Shown piece after piece: positions 51,610-63,059 of a stretch of 64,000 nt of DNA. Each line of letters begins with the position of its first letter. The stretch's first letter is position 1. The stretch comes from Protopterus annectens (lineage: Eukaryota > Chordata > Ceratodontiformes > Protopteridae), in contig NC_056733.1 of NCBI RefSeq assembly GCF_019279795.1, positions 1,120,714,907 through 1,120,778,906 on the forward strand. The letters are read 5' to 3'. Both the position numbers and the translations under genes were made by a program. Below the pieces are notes generated by a model that ran no database searches, had not been told where the DNA came from, and was given only the letters and a program-made list of their open reading frames with translations.

Positions 51610-54391
51610 ATGCTGCTCAATGCCAGTAGTCTAAATCTCAAAATGCACGCACTCGAGGCCCTTCTCAGTATGGAGAACATCGATGTCTGTGCAGTGACAG
51701 AAACCTGGTTCAAGGCTCCTGAGAGCACCCCAGCACTATCAGGTTTTACCTCTTATCATGCGTTCCGGCCCCAAAATCCGGACAATACCAAGAAAGGAGG
51801 GGGGTATACATATTCATCAAGGACACCCACACCTCAAGACTGGTGGCAACGCACGATGCATCGGAGACCATCCAGGTGCAATTAACCATAGGCAAGACTG
51901 CTCTGCAAATTGTAGCATGTTACAGGCCACCCTCACAAACTCAGGAACCTCACATGGCCTTCCTGAAAACACTAGAGGGATAAATGTATCACCAAACACC
52001 ATCATACTAGGTGACTTCAATTACCCTAATATAGACTGGGAACACTACTCAAGCCCAAACACCCTAGCCCAAATGTTCCTGGAATTCATAAACTCAAATG
52101 CCATGGAACAACTAGTCACCATCCCCACAAGAGGAGAAAACATACTTGATCTCATCATCACGAACATGGGAGCACAATGTTCAACACCGGAAGTATACCC
52201 CTCACTGGTGAGATCAGATCACAAACTAATCTCGCTGGAGGTCCTCATCCCACCCCACCTGAAATAAAAGACCACAGTAAAGAACTTCTCGAAGCCGACT
52301 TCACACTTCTAAAGACTAGTGTGGTCTCCTTTAAGGCCCCGAGCGGCGGAAAACAGTACTCAAGCCACTGAATCACTTACAAATGCCTTCTACCAGCACC
52401 TGCAGGACTGCATGGATAAGGCAATCCCAAGCAAAACAAAGACTCTTTGTACCAAAGGCAAGCGTCCAGTCTGGTGGACCCCAGCCATAAACAAACTCTA
52501 CAACAAAAGGAGGAAGCTACTACAAGGCAGAGCAAAATCCTTAAAAGGTAAGACACCCTTGATCACTATAAGTAAAAAACTAAGAGCTCTCATAAAATCA
52601 TCCAAAGCAAATTTTGAGAGAAAAATAGCTAAAGACTCAAAAGACAATCATAAGGCCTTCTTTAGCTATGTTAGAAACCTGGGAGGAAACTCCCAGATAT
52701 GCTCAGAACTAGTTCAAAATGATGTGAAGATTACTGATCCTACAGACATTGCCAACATACTGGCTGACAGGTTCAGTGCAAACTTCTCCCCCCCCCTCCC
52801 CCCCAAAAGGAGAGATATCTATACCAAGCGATTGCAGCCCCCAAACATCTCCAACGCCCAAGTGAGAACTGCTCTCTCCAAAGCAAAAACACAGCATCCA
52901 TGGGACCTGATGGTGTCCCCGGCTGTGTGCTCCACGAACTCAACGAGGAATTAAACCCACAGCTAGGACAGCTGTTTAATCATAGTCTTACCTCTGGATA
53001 CGCATCCAGGAGTGGCGCACTGCAACTGTGGTCCCACTTCACAAAGGCGGTGCCTCCACCGACCCTGGAAATTACTGGCCCATTAGCTTGACAAGCCTTA
53101 TCTGCAAAGCCATGGAGAGGATCATAATGGACCTCATAAATAAAGACATAGGAATTTGCAGACTTTGGATCCATCCCAGTTTGGCTTTGTCAAAGGCAGA
53201 TCATGCCTTCTAAACTTGGTTGACTTTTTGAAACAGTCACCAAAGCCATTGATGAGGAAAGGCAGTCCATACAGCCTACCTCGATCTGGCGAAGGCCTTC
53301 GATACAATACCCCACTCGGGTATCATTGAAAAACTCATCAGCTTAAATGTTAACCCATACATCACAAGATGGGTTGCAAACTGGCTGAGTGACAGAACCC
53401 ACAGGGTCAGAGTTGCTGGCGCCATGTCAGACTCAAAGCCTGTCACAAGTGGTGTACCACAGGGCTCAGTCCTGGGCCCACTCTTGTTTGTCATCTACTT
53501 TTCCAAGTACAAGCAAACACAGGAGGGTTATGGCTGACAAAGTTTGCAGATGACTGCAAACTGGGCCATAGTAGAAAACACATCTGACACAGATATCCTT
53601 CAGAAGGGTCTCACAGAAACGGATAACTGGTGCCAGAGCCATGGCCTTAAGTTAAATGCCAAAAATGCATAGTCATACCCTTCGGGAAAAACAAGGTTAC
53701 CCCTAGCTACCAAATAGGTGGCAATCCACTGAGCACAGAAGAAGTTATCAGGGACCTGGGGACCCAGGTTGATAGTAGTCTGTCATTCGACACCCATGTA
53801 GCTAAAGTAGTTAGGAAAACCTTCTACATTGCCCACCTTATCATGAAGGGATTCTCATCTAGATCAAGGGAGGTCATAGTCTCCCTATACTCATCACTCA
53901 TCAGACCAATGATTGAGTACAATGCCCCATTCGGAATGTATCTGACCCGACACTTGCAGCAGCTGGAGAGGCCACAAAAGTTCCTCACCAAAAGGATAAA
54001 GGGTCTCAAACATCTGTCCTATGCTGCCCGACTGAAAGAACTCCAGCTTTATTCAGTCACTTACCGCTTGCTCAGAGGTGACCTTTGCCTAACATACAAG
54101 GCCATGTCAAACCCAGATTTGATGAATATGCTTCACCTCAAAAAATCTAGATCCGTCAGAGCCACAAGGGCGGGAGACTTAAACCTCGACACGGCTATTA
54201 ATAGGACATGCTGGAGGGATAGATTCATCACCCAAAGACTCCCTATGCTGTGGAATAAAATCCCGGTATATGTGAGGCAGAGCACCTCGCTGGCCTTGTT
54301 CAAGAGAAATCTTGACCAATGGATGGGAGATCGCAGATATACCCCAGGGATTACCTCAGTGTCACTGCTCGACAGAGGCACAGCAAAATAA
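51610..54391 (+). pseudogene. CR1-d ORF2: endonuclease and reverse transcriptase
   Basis: Endonuclease in pieces: LNASSLNLKMHALEALL, CAVTETWFKAPES (51690-51720), then after a frameshift near 51790 the block GDFNYPNIDWEHYSS, IPTRGENILDLIITNMG and VRSDHKLISLE with an intact S-D-H. Polymerase: KRPVWWTPAINKLYNKRRKLL (52463-52525), [34 protein letters not shown], a degenerate GVPQGSVLGPLLF (53450-53490), and FADDCKL near 53545. The C-terminal domain 53843-54391 is open. Frameshifts near 52260, 52880, 53215, 53500 and 53670 disable it. Confidence 0.88.
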
Positions 54392-54782
54392 TGGGTATAG
54401 TTCCCCATACTAAAGGGGTGGCGTAAGCCACAAAACTATGGGCTAGGCTTGTAAATGCCCTTGGGCAGATAGCCTAGTATGAACCTATGAACCTATGAAC
54501 ATATAACTCTATCCAGATGGATTTCTAGTTGCATTTCCTTCATCTATACTTCAAATGGCAAGGAATTACCCTTTAAAGTGAAGGCTCATTCTACACTATC
54601 ATGTCTACCTCTACTGCTTTTCAGGCTAGGATGTCTATGGATGATATTTGTGCTGCAGCCACTTGGGCATCTCCTCACACCTTTATTAGTCACTACAAAT
54701 TGGATCTGATATCTAGAGGCAGATCTTCCTTTGGTTCCACAGTGCTCAGGAGTATTTTCCAGTGAGCCATCCAAGTTTTAGG

Positions 54783-55208
54783 TGCTAGGGACGCTGTCCC
54801 ACGGGTAAGAATGTATGCAAAATTGGACTACATAACATCAAGAAGTTATGTACTCACCATAACGTTCGATGTATGTAGTCCATCTCACCTCACATTCTTA
54901 CTAACCCACCCACCTACCCCCTCATGGAGGACCTAGAGGTCGAGTCTCTGTTTTCAGCACTCCTTTTTGATGTGTTGAGTTGGTTCTTCCTATCAGCGTG
55001 TTGGCCTGTGTGTATGTGAGCTTGCAGCAAACAAGATCTGGGGATAGGCACGTTGCAGCATGGGATACCTCTTAGCCACGAGCCAATTGAAGACTTCAAG
55101 CTAGAGTATGGCTGAGTCGGAGCTGAGGTTCAGCTCCGAACCCACGGGTAAGAATGTGAGGTGAGATGGACTACATACATCGAACATTATGATGAGTACA
55201 TAACGTCT
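54783..55208. repeat. DIRS-G internal complementary region and right terminal repeat
   Basis: Positions 54793-54832 (GGGTAAGAATGTATGC...GACTACATAACATC) are the complement of the left end at 38703-38752. Positions 54836-54900 (GTTATGTACTCACCATAACG...CACATTCTTAC) are the complement of the right end at 55147-55205. The right repeat proper is about 55010-55208. The centre is where the two ends meet in the circular form. Confidence 0.9.
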
Positions 55209-55532
55209 TGTTCTATATAATTCTCAGATGATTTAAACTTCTGTATTAATTTAGCCTTGTACTACTGTTCTCAACCACTAAAAGTAAATATGCTTTACAT
55301 CCTTCTGCGTGCTGCTGTTTAACTTTTGTTTAGTTTTTGCTATTTTGTATGTAAAATGTGCTTAGTTTGTTTCTGTTTCCACTATGTATTGTACTTCATA
55401 TTATGGAGCTTGTACTATGTATTATTGGATCTTTTCTCCCTGGACCTTCACTGAAAATGGGCTCTTTGAGCCCAGTGGACCTCCTCAGTCATCAAACTGG
55501 AAATAAATAAATATATATATATATATATATCA
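55209..55532 (+). mobile_element. L2-c: 3' tail, continued after DIRS-G
   Basis: Ends with GGATCTTTTCTCCCTGGACC, CACTGAAAATGGGCTC and CAAACTGGAAATAAATAAAT, then an (AT)n tract at about 55509-55530: an L2 3' terminus. Positions 55224-55265 resemble 38625-38660, just before DIRS-G, so a short segment is represented on both sides. Confidence 0.8.
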
Positions 55533-56732
55533 GCACTGGTTCCCCTTACTCCTACATTTGTCCAAGGGCAATCACCACAGCTTACCCCCGTCAGAGTGGA
55601 CCTCCTCACATAGCACAAGGGGTCACTAATCCATCCACAGTGGCAGATGCTGCACCTTACTCTGTGGCTGATAGGATTCTGATCCCATTTAGACACCTTT
55701 ACAAAGAGGACATACTCAATGTCCTGCAGGAGACCAGGAAACCAAATAATAGAAAATTATATCTCTCCAAGTGGAAACAATTCACTATTTAGTGTCATAA
55801 AAGACAGTTGGATCTGCTTCTCAGGGAATCCTCTCTAGTGCTATATTGTTTGTGTGAACTGCTGCAGTCTGGTCTGGCTTATTCATCCATCTAAACCCAT
55901 CTGTCTGTTATTTCTGCTTGCCTGCCTTTGGATCCCCCATTAGTATCCAGACTGCCTTGCAAACTCTTCCTCAAAGGGGTACTGCACTTTAGGCCCCTCA
56001 GGAAACTCATCCCCCCACCTCAGGACCTCAACTACATGCTAGAGAACTTACACTACCTCCCTTTGAGCCAGCAAAGAAAGCCTCTTCAAAGCACTGTACT
56101 TGCAAAAACTGTTCTTTTAGTGGCCCTAACCGCAGCCAGGAGAGTGTCCAAACTCCAAGCCCTTATGCCTATTCCTCACTTTCTAGTTTTCCACAAGGAT
56201 AGGGTTACCCTTAGGACAAATCCATCCTTCATGGCCAAGGTAGTTAATGATCTGTCCCTTAATCAGGCCATACAGCTACCCGTTTTTCCCAAACCCACAA
56301 GGAGATATTGAGAGGGCTGCATTCCCTGGATGTTCACAGGCAAATCAGATTCTACCTACACAACACCAAGTCTATCAGACAGACTGACCAACTCTTTGTA
56401 TCCTTTCACCCAGAGCTCTGGAGAAGGCAATGACCAAGCAGACTGTTTCTACTTGGATCTCCAAAGCCATTACCTTCTGCTACCAGTTCCATGGTAAGTC
56501 CCTGCAGGGTACAGTTAAAGCTTATTCCACAAGAGCAATGGCATCTTCAGGAGCCTTTTTCAAGGGTTTGGATACCTCTTCTATCCTGGAAGCTGCTACT
56601 TCATCCTCAGTACATACCTTCACCAAGCATTACAAGCTTGACCTAATCTCCAGATCCAGCGCAGGGTTCGCTAGGGCTATCCTTCATGGATTCCTGGCAT
56701 CTGCCTTTAGACCATCACCCCAACCTCAGTGA
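55533..56732 (+). pseudogene. DIRS-F pol end and tyrosine recombinase
   Basis: Starts with the pol C-terminus (QHWFPLLLHLSKGNHH). The recombinase runs RILIPFRHLYKEDILNVLQETRKPNNRKLYLSKWKQF (stop at 55791), then 55928-56311 with ALTAARRVSKLQALMPIPHF (Arg box). After a frameshift near 56311, 56430-56732 has TKQTVSTWISKAITFCYQFHGK, AYSTRAMASSGAF (the His of HSTR reads Tyr) and FTKHYKLDLIS with the Tyr. Confidence 0.88.
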
Positions 56733-56744
56733 GCTTTGGCACCC

Positions 56745-57128
56745 ACACATATGCAGAATAGAAGGACATAGAAAAGTTGTGTAAAATCTTACTATAACCA
56801 TAGATGTCTTTCTTTTCCATGTTTCAGTATTCCTTCCCACCCTCCTTCCTCTCTTGTCAGCTAATAACTTCCCTTTCTGGATGACAATAATATGGCATTG
56901 CCCTTACAGGACTGGCTCCAACTGGGGCTACTGTTCTGAGGGCTGGTGCATGCTGACATCACCTTTATGGCTCATGAAATCTTGCCCACATCTGACGCAC
57001 TACAGAGGGACTGAAAGCTTTTGGATACTGGCCGTACATATCCAAGACTGAAAGCAAAACCCATATGCAGAATACTGCAACATGGAAGAGAGGGACATCT
57101 ATGGTTATGGTAAGATTTTATGCAACTT
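56745..57128. repeat. DIRS-F internal complementary region and right terminal repeat
   Basis: 56785-56833 (TTGTGTAAAATCTTACTATAACC...CCATGTTTCAGTATTC) is the complement of the right end 57067-57124. The preceding AGAATAGAAGGACATAG corresponds to the complement of the left end at 27728-27762, with a small loss. The right repeat spans about 57000-57128 and matches the complement of 27730-27830. Confidence 0.87.
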
Positions 57129-57440
57129 CTTTCTCAGCAGATCATCCTCTCTATAACACGAGTAGATGCTGAACAGGGAATTTTTTTTTTAGATATTGTC
57201 CACCGGTGGGGCATACCTCAGGAAGATTTATTTGTCTCCCCCCAGAACAGACAATTGAAGAAATTCTGCACCAAGGACCACTCTTCACTTGCCTGGAGGG
57301 TGGAAGCCTTCAGCATTTCATGGAAGGGACAGTTTCTGTATGCATTTCCACCCTTCCCTCTCATTCAAAAGGTCCTCCTGAAGCTCAGGAAGGGCAAACC
57401 AAAAATCTTGCTGGTGACTCCCTATTGGCCAAGGCAGTAC
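57129..57440 (+). pseudogene. DIRS-D pol, C-terminal domain
   Basis: Picks up from QQVDD at 27725 with QQADH, then FLDIVHRWGIPQEDLFVSPQNRQL, AFSISWKGQFLYAFPPFPLIQKVLLKLRKGKPKILLVTPYWPRQY. It is cut at 57440 by CR1-e and resumes at about 60251. Confidence 0.88.
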
Positions 57441-60250
57441 TAGCACGCCTAAAAATGGAGAACATCGATATCTGTGCAGTAACTGAGACTTGGTTCAAGG
57501 CTCCAGAGAGCACCCCTGCAATACTAGGCTACAACTCGTAGCACACTTTTCAGCCACCAAACCAAGACCGAAACACTAAAGGTGGAGGAGTGTCCATATT
57601 CACCAAGGATATTCACACCTCCAGCCTAGTTGCCCAACACAATGCATCTGAAATTCTCCAGGTACAACTAACACTAGGTAAGACTACAATCCAAATTGTA
57701 GCTTGCTACAGATCCCCCACCATGCCCCAAGATTCTCACTACACCTTTTTAAACATACTGGAAAATATTAAGATACAACCAAACACCCTAATACTGGGTG
57801 ATTTCAACTACCCTGCCATTAGCTGGGAAAACTACTCTGGTACCAACACCTTTTCCCTACAGTTCTTGGAATTCATAAATTCCAATGCCCTGGTTCAACT
57901 AATCCATTGTCCCACCAGGGGCTCCAATATCCTAGACCTGGTCATTACCAACATGGGAGATAGATGCTCCACACCAGTGGTCACCCCCTCGTTGATCAGG
58001 TCTGACCATAAGATAATCACCCTTGACATCCACATCCCACCCCCACCCCCCAGTAGGGAAACCTCTGTAAAATAACTTCGCCAAAGCCAACTTCATGCTA
58101 CTCAAGTCAGAAGTGACAAACTTCATGACACCTATGCAGACGGGAGCTGAAAGTTTGACTGCTGAATCCTACACTAAGGCACTGTACGAGCACATCCACT
58201 CGTGCATGAATCGTGCCATCCCAAATAGAACCAAGACACTGTCCTCCAAAAAAAGGAAGCCAATCTGGTGGTCCCCTGCCATAAACAAACTATACAACAG
58301 AAGGAAGAAACTGTTGCAGAAAAGAGGAAAATCCCAGGATGTAAAAAAAAATTCCCTTACCAGCATCAGTAAGAAGCTGAGATCCCTCATAAAATCCTCC
58401 AAAGCAAGTTATGAAAATAAAATTGCTAAAGATTCCAAAGACCACCACAAGGCATTCTATAGTTATGTCAAGAATCTAAATGGCAATGCTCAGATCTACT
58501 CTGAGCTACAACAGAATGGCATTAAATATACTGATCCCAAGGATATTGCCAATATCCTGGCAGATCGATTTAGTGCCAACTTCACCCCCTAAAGGGCCCA
58601 TCTCAATACCAAAAGATTGCCAAATTCTGGTAATCACAGCCGCACAGGTAGAAACCGCAATCTCCAAAGCTAAGAATACAGGATCCATGGGACCAGATGA
58701 CATCCCGGGCTGTGTACTACATGAACTACAAAATGAACTGGCACCTTACCTAAGTGTCATGTTTAATCATAGCCTCACGTCAGGCTTCGTGCCCACTGAG
58801 TGGCGCACAGCTACAGTTATCCCACTCAACAAAGGGGGATCCACCGTCCCATCAGTCTGATGAGCCTGATCTGCAAGGGCATGGAATGCATTATCATGGA
58901 ACTTATAAACAAAGACATTGGCAACCTTCAAATACTGGACCCCACCCAGTTTGGGTTCATGAAGGGCTGATCTTGTCTCCTGAACCTGATTGACTTCTTC
59001 GAATCAGTCTCCAGAGCTGTGGACGAGGGTAAGGAGGTCCACACAGCCTATCTGGACCTCGCCAAGGCCTTTTGACACCATCCCCCACTCTGGAATCATA
59101 GATAAACTTACTAAGCTGGGCATAAATCCCTACGTCACTCAATGGGTTGCCAACTGGCTTACTGACAGAACCCAGACTGTAAAAGTAGCCGACTCCAAAT
59201 CCAGCCCCAGACAGGTGACAAGTGGAGTACCTCAGGGTTCAATCCTGGGACCACTCTTGTTTGCACCTACTTCTCTGAAGTACAGGCCAACAGTTAGGGA
59301 CTCTGGCTAACAGAGTTTGCAGATGACTGCAAACAGGGAGCCATTATTGAATCCCCAAATGATGTGGGTATTCTACAAAAGGGCCTTACAGAAACAGATG
59401 CTTGGTGCCAGAGCCATGGGCTCAAGCTTAATGCCAAGAAATGTATAGTTATCCCCTTTGGGAAAAACATGTACCCATGAATTACCTCATAGGTGGCAGT
59501 ACACTAAACACCGAAAGTGTGATGAGAGACTTTGGGACACAGGTGGACAGTGGTCTCATCTTCGATAACCATATCGCCAGCCACAACAGTCAGGAAATCC
59601 TTCTATGTGGCACACCTCATCACTAAGGGCTTTTCATCCAGAAAAAATGAAGTCATTGTCCCACTGTACTCATCCCTCGTTAGACCCATTATAGAGTACA
59701 GCGCACCATTTGGTATGTACCTCACAAGACATCTGCAACAGCTGGAAAGGCCACAGAAATACCTCACTAAAAGAATCACAGGCCTAAAGCAGATGCCCTA
59801 TGATGACAGTCTAAATAAACTCCAGCTATACTCTGTGGCATATCGTCTATTCAGAGGTGATCTCTGCTTAACATACAAGGCCATGTCAAACACTGAGCTG
59901 TTGGACATGCTCCACTTAAAGAAATCCCAATCCCTCAGAGCCACATGTTCCAGGGATATAAACCTTGTCATCACAATGAACAAAATATGCTGGAGGGGAT
60001 AGGTTCCTGACCCAGAGACTCCCCATACTCTGGAATAGACTGCCTATACATGTCAAGCAGAGCGCCTCCTTGGCCCTCTTCAAAAGGAACCTTGACAATT
60101 GGATGGGAGGTAGGACATTCACCTCGGGGATCATGTCAGTCGCCCTGCTAGACAGGGGTCCAGGGAAGTAAATATTGTGGGAAGAAATATCCAGGGAATT
60201 ATGGCTAGGCTTGTATAGGCCCTAGGGCCGATAGCCTAGTACCAGCCTAT
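57441..60250 (+). mobile_element. CR1-e: 5'-truncated CR1-like LINE, divergent subfamily
   Basis: Endonuclease from MENIDICAVTETWFKAPES (57453) through KGGGVSIFTKD, GDFNYPAISWENYS, CPTRGSNILDLVITNMG and IRSDHKIITLD (57590-58075). Polymerase: RKPIWWSPAINKLYNRRKKLL (58250-58320), GPDDIPGCVLHEL, AYLDLAKAF (59045), GVPQGSILGPLLF and FADDCK near 59319. The C-terminal domain runs to about 60170. The tail ends GCCGATAGCCTAGTACCAGCCTATGAACC. Frameshifts are frequent, and it is clearly diverged from CR1-c/d at the DNA level. Confidence 0.9.
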
Positions 60251-61410
60251 GAACCTACTACTTTCAATCGCCAAGGGCAGTCACCACAATTTACCCCACT
60301 TGGTGGACCTACTCGCACAACAGAAGAACACTCATTCATCCTCACCTACAGATGTCATGTCTAACACTCTGGGTAATAAACTTATAATTCCCTTCAGACA
60401 CCACTATTCTGAGGATGTGCTTTCAGTCCTGAGGGAGGCCAGGAAATCTACTACAAGGAGATCCTGCATGTCAAAATGGGAAAGATTCTCCAGGTGGTGT
60501 CTCCAGAGGCACAGGAATCCTTTTCAAGCGGATACCCCTCTAGTCCTTGTATGTGAACTTCTCAAGGCTGGCCTTTCATACTCCTCAGTGAAAGACCACC
60601 TATCTGCAGTCTCTGCCTACTTATCCCTAGAATTTTTTTACTAGCCAGGCTAGATGTTAAATTATTCCTGAAAGGTGTCTCACACATCAGGCCACCAAGA
60701 AAGCCCGTCCCTTGAGACATCCTAGAAAAACTCGCACTCTCTCCTTTCGAGCCAGCCAGTTCTGCAACACTCCAGATGTGCACATGGAAGACTATTCTGC
60801 TGGTGGCCCTTACCTCTACCAGAAGGGTGTCAGAGTTACAAGCTCTCATGGTCTGCCCACCCTACACTATCTTCCACAAGGACAGGGTGACCCTGCTCAC
60901 CAACCCTTCATGCCAAAGGTAGTCAATGAACTGTCCTTAATCCAGTCCATTCACCTGCCTACCTTCTTCCCCACTCCCACTAGTGACATTGAGAGGATAC
61001 TCTATTCCCTGGATGTTCACAGACAACTAAAGTTTTATTTAGACAAAACCAAGTCAGTCAGATAATCCAACCATTTGTATCCTTCCACCTTAGGGCCCTG
61101 GGCAAGGCAATCTCCAAACAAACCATCTCCTGCTGGATCAGAAAAAAATATCCACTTCTGCTACTCCCACCAGGACCTACCTCAGGGAGTAAGAGCTCAT
61201 TCTACCAGGTCCGTGACATCCTCCAAAGCCTTTCTCAAAGGCCTGGATACAGCCTTTATTCTGGAGGCAGCCACCTGGTCCACTATAGATACCTTTACCA
61301 GACACTACAAATTGGATCATGTCTCCAGAGCCAGGGCAGGGTTTGTTAGGGCAATCCTGCAGGGCTTTCTGGAATCACCTACCTCTACCTTCACCCTTCC
61401 TCCTTCCTAA
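60251..61410 (+). pseudogene. DIRS-D pol end and tyrosine recombinase
   Basis: LLLSIAKGSHHNLPHLVDLL is the pol tail. The recombinase: NKLIIPFRHHYSEDVLSVLREARKSTTRRSCMSKWERF, AGLSYSSVKDHLSAVSAYLS, then after a frameshift TSTRRVSELQALM (Arg box, near 60820), DRVTLLTNPS and IERILYSLDVHRQLKFYLDKT. A stop at 61063 and a frameshift precede AHSTRSVTSSKAFLKGLD (His and Arg near 61195) and FTRHYKLDHVS (Tyr near 61305). All catalytic positions remain visible, but the frame is broken. Confidence 0.88.
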
Positions 61411-61419
61411 GCTGTGGCA

Positions 61420-61883
61420 CTCCCACACTAAGAATATGTCAACATAGGAATAGAAGGACATAGAATAGTTGGTAAAATCTTGCCATAACCATACATGTCC
61501 TTCTCTTCCATGTTGCAGTATTCCTTCCCTCCCACCTGTCCCCCTTCATTCCTATTGACTTGTCTAAAGGGCACCCTGGAGCACCATCTAGAGTGTGGTC
61601 ATATTAGCCAGCAAATGGCACCACTTCACACTTCTTGTGGACATCATTTGGCTCTTTCTACTCAACTGTCCAACTGGGCAATTAAGTTCTGAGGTCTGTG
61701 CGTGCAGATGTCACATTTAAGGTCCCTGGTTTATGGGCCTACGTGTGACATCCCATGCACCTGCAGCAACCAGGCTTAAGCTTTTGTATGGGAGCCGACA
61801 TTCGGGTCGCCTGAGGCAAAGAATCCCACACTAAGAATACTGCAACATGGAAGATAAGATTTTACACAACTATTCTTTCCATC
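61420..61883. repeat. DIRS-D internal complementary region and right terminal repeat
   Basis: 61466-61526 (GAATAGTTGGTAAAATCTTGCC...TTCCATGTTGCAGTATTC) is the complement of the right end 61834-61883. The part before it (AATATGTCAACATAGGAATAGAAGGACAT) is the complement of the left end at 7487-7520. The right repeat is about 61690-61883. Both halves can be checked against their partners 54 kb apart, which supports DIRS-D as one element. Confidence 0.88.
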
Positions 61884-62371
61884 TGCCAGTTGTTTGTTCC
61901 TAAAACACAGAGCAGCCGTCTCGCAAGCCCTTAAGCTCTTTGTCAAAAACCAGCATCTGAAGAGATCATTGTCTCAAAATTACGAATGGATGCTATACAG
62001 AGATGTCTTCCTGGACATAGTCCACCAATGGGGCATTCAGATAGATCTGTTTGCCTCCCCTCAGAACAGACAACTACAGGTATTCTACTCAAGGTACCTC
62101 TCCCCACAAACTTGGAGAGTGGATGCCTTCTCAATTTCATGGAAGGGGATGTTCCTGTATGCTTCCCCCTTTCCCCCAATACAGAAGATCCTGCTAAATA
62201 TTCATCAGGACAAGCCAAAACGCTTGCTGCTGACCCCCTATTGACCAAGGCAGCACTGGTTCCCCCTTCTATTGTCACTACCCAAGGGCAATCACCACAA
62301 GTTGCTCACAAGGTGGACCTCATCACACAACACAAGGGGTCTCTCATCCACACCCATCTGCAAACACTCAG
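61884..62371 (+). pseudogene. DIRS-H: fragment of DIRS pol
   Basis: RNase H end and C-terminal domain of a DIRS pol: NYEWMLYRDVFLDIVHQWG, QIDLFASPQNRQL, AFSISWKGMFLYAS, FPPIQKILLNIHQDKPKRLLLTPY, then PRQHWFPLLLSLPKGNHH in another frame. It begins right after the end of DIRS-D and is cut by PLE-4. It could be the far part of DIRS-C or a separate copy. Confidence 0.75.
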
Positions 62372-62619
62372 TCTTACAGAATAAAAACAACGAATAATTC
62401 TGACTCTGCAGGATAATGGAGTTGAAGTATTTATTCAGAAGTGCAAGCCAACACAAATCATAAGTGCTTTTGTCTCCTAAAAAGAGACTTAATCAGATAA
62501 AATACCCATACTACTTCCTTTATGTACATCACTCCTCAATTTAAATTAATTTCAATTGATTAAACAAATTGCTTCACTTCTTAAACAACTCTACACTCCT
62601 TTGTTTATAGTAAAATACA

Positions 62620-63059
62620 AAAAGTCTAATTTTGTATGCCAAAATACAAAATCAAAAGATGTAATTTAGCTTTTGTAAATGTTTTCCAAGTTAAAACATC
62701 CACTTTCTCCCTTAATACTGGTGCAATGGAAACTTGGTCATTGAGCCCTGGCAGTAATTTGATGTTTAATAACTGCCATATTAATTCCCTCTTCATAAGC
62801 AACCTTTGCCAGTCACCATCCCTAGGGTTAATTTTTACCTTTTCTAAAAAGTTTAAAATTTTCACGTGTAGGAATGTTTTTTAAGGGCATTTGACACTCT
62901 CTTTTTACTTATGTCATATAAATGTTCGTATATTCTTACTTTTAATGCCCTTTCGGTTTTCCCTATATAAAAGGCTGTGCAGTTTTCGCACCTAGCTAAA
63001 TAAACAATTTTACTTGTGGCCCAATTTCCATAAGCAAAATCTACCCTACTTTGCAACAT
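62620..63059 (-). pseudogene. PLE-4 inverted arm: GIY-YIG endonuclease end
   Basis: Minus-strand 63059-62862: NWATSKIVYLARCENCTAFYIGKTERALKVRIYEHL, matching the GIY-YIG of PLE-2 and PLE-3, followed with a frameshift by IWQLLNIKLLPGLNDQVSIAPVL (62865-62626), which corresponds to IWQLKLCPYRPPGLNDRVSLA of PLE-3. It is only the C-terminal part, carried in the 5' arm, and cannot act by itself. Confidence 0.8.

Larger units (their letters stand above)
50254..54500 (+). mobile_element. CR1-d: near full-length CR1-like LINE in DIRS-G
   Basis: Leader 50254-50605, ORF1 50606-51580, ORF2 about 51610-54391, and a 3' tail ending with three CTATGAAC octamers at 54477-54500. Flanking DIRS-G recombinase sequence joins at protein level (PVSKVT to SRWISS). 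Its 3' 2.6 kb is nearly identical to CR1-c. I see no clear target duplication. Confidence 0.93.
49486..54768 (+). pseudogene. DIRS-G tyrosine recombinase, interrupted by CR1-d
   Basis: First part 49486-50253: SSHKPSTEKIYSSKWKRFSI, WDLNFVLQWLTLPPFEPAAT and the Arg box LARRVSELQAL (near 49940). A frameshift near 50215 leads to DNRLGAPVSKVT, where CR1-d begins. It resumes at 54501 with SRWISSCISFIY and KAHSTLS at the His-x-x-Arg position, where the Arg reads Leu, then FISHYKLDLISRG with the Tyr. A stop lies at 49699. The lost Arg alone would disable it. Confidence 0.85.
38703..55208 (+). mobile_element. DIRS-G: DIRS element in L2-c, split by PLE-3, L2-e and CR1-d
   Basis: The left repeat (38703-38870) is the inverse of 55035-55205: ATGTAGTCCA, CATTCTTACCC, GGGTTCGGAGC, GGCTCGTGGCTAAGAGGTAT and GATCTGGGGATAGG on one side and their complements on the other. 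Its own pieces (38703-39973, 42761-43825, 47169-50253, 54501-55208) total about 6.1 kb. It is a different family from DIRS-A/E, with different gag and YLDDWLLS in pol. L2-c sequence lies on both sides. Confidence 0.9.
27726..57128 (+). mobile_element. DIRS-F: DIRS element in DIRS-D pol, split by L2-b and L2-c
   Basis: Left repeat (27730-27830) and right repeat (57010-57125) are inverted copies: CCATGTTGCAGTATTCTGCATATG on the left and its complement at 57059-57083 on the right, then ATCCAAAAGCTTTCAGTC and its complement. Its own pieces, 27726-30579, 33611-34472 and 55533-57128, total about 5.3 kb. About 100 bases of pol appear lost at the L2-c insertion. Confidence 0.88.
7483..61883 (+). mobile_element. 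DIRS-D: host DIRS element split into five pieces
   Basis: The pieces are 7483-8859 (left repeat and gag start), 20336-20864 (gag end), 26195-27725 (pol), 57129-57440 (pol C-terminal domain) and 60251-61883 (recombinase, internal region, right repeat). They are collinear, add up to about 5.4 kb and join at consistent protein positions. The left end (7483-7610) is the reverse complement of the right end (about 61740-61880): 'TTCTTAGTGTGGGATTCT' and 'CATACAAAAGCTTAAGCCTG' occur in both. The gaps are filled by PLE-1, PLE-2, DIRS-F and CR1-e. Coding parts carry many stops and frameshifts. Confidence 0.85.
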
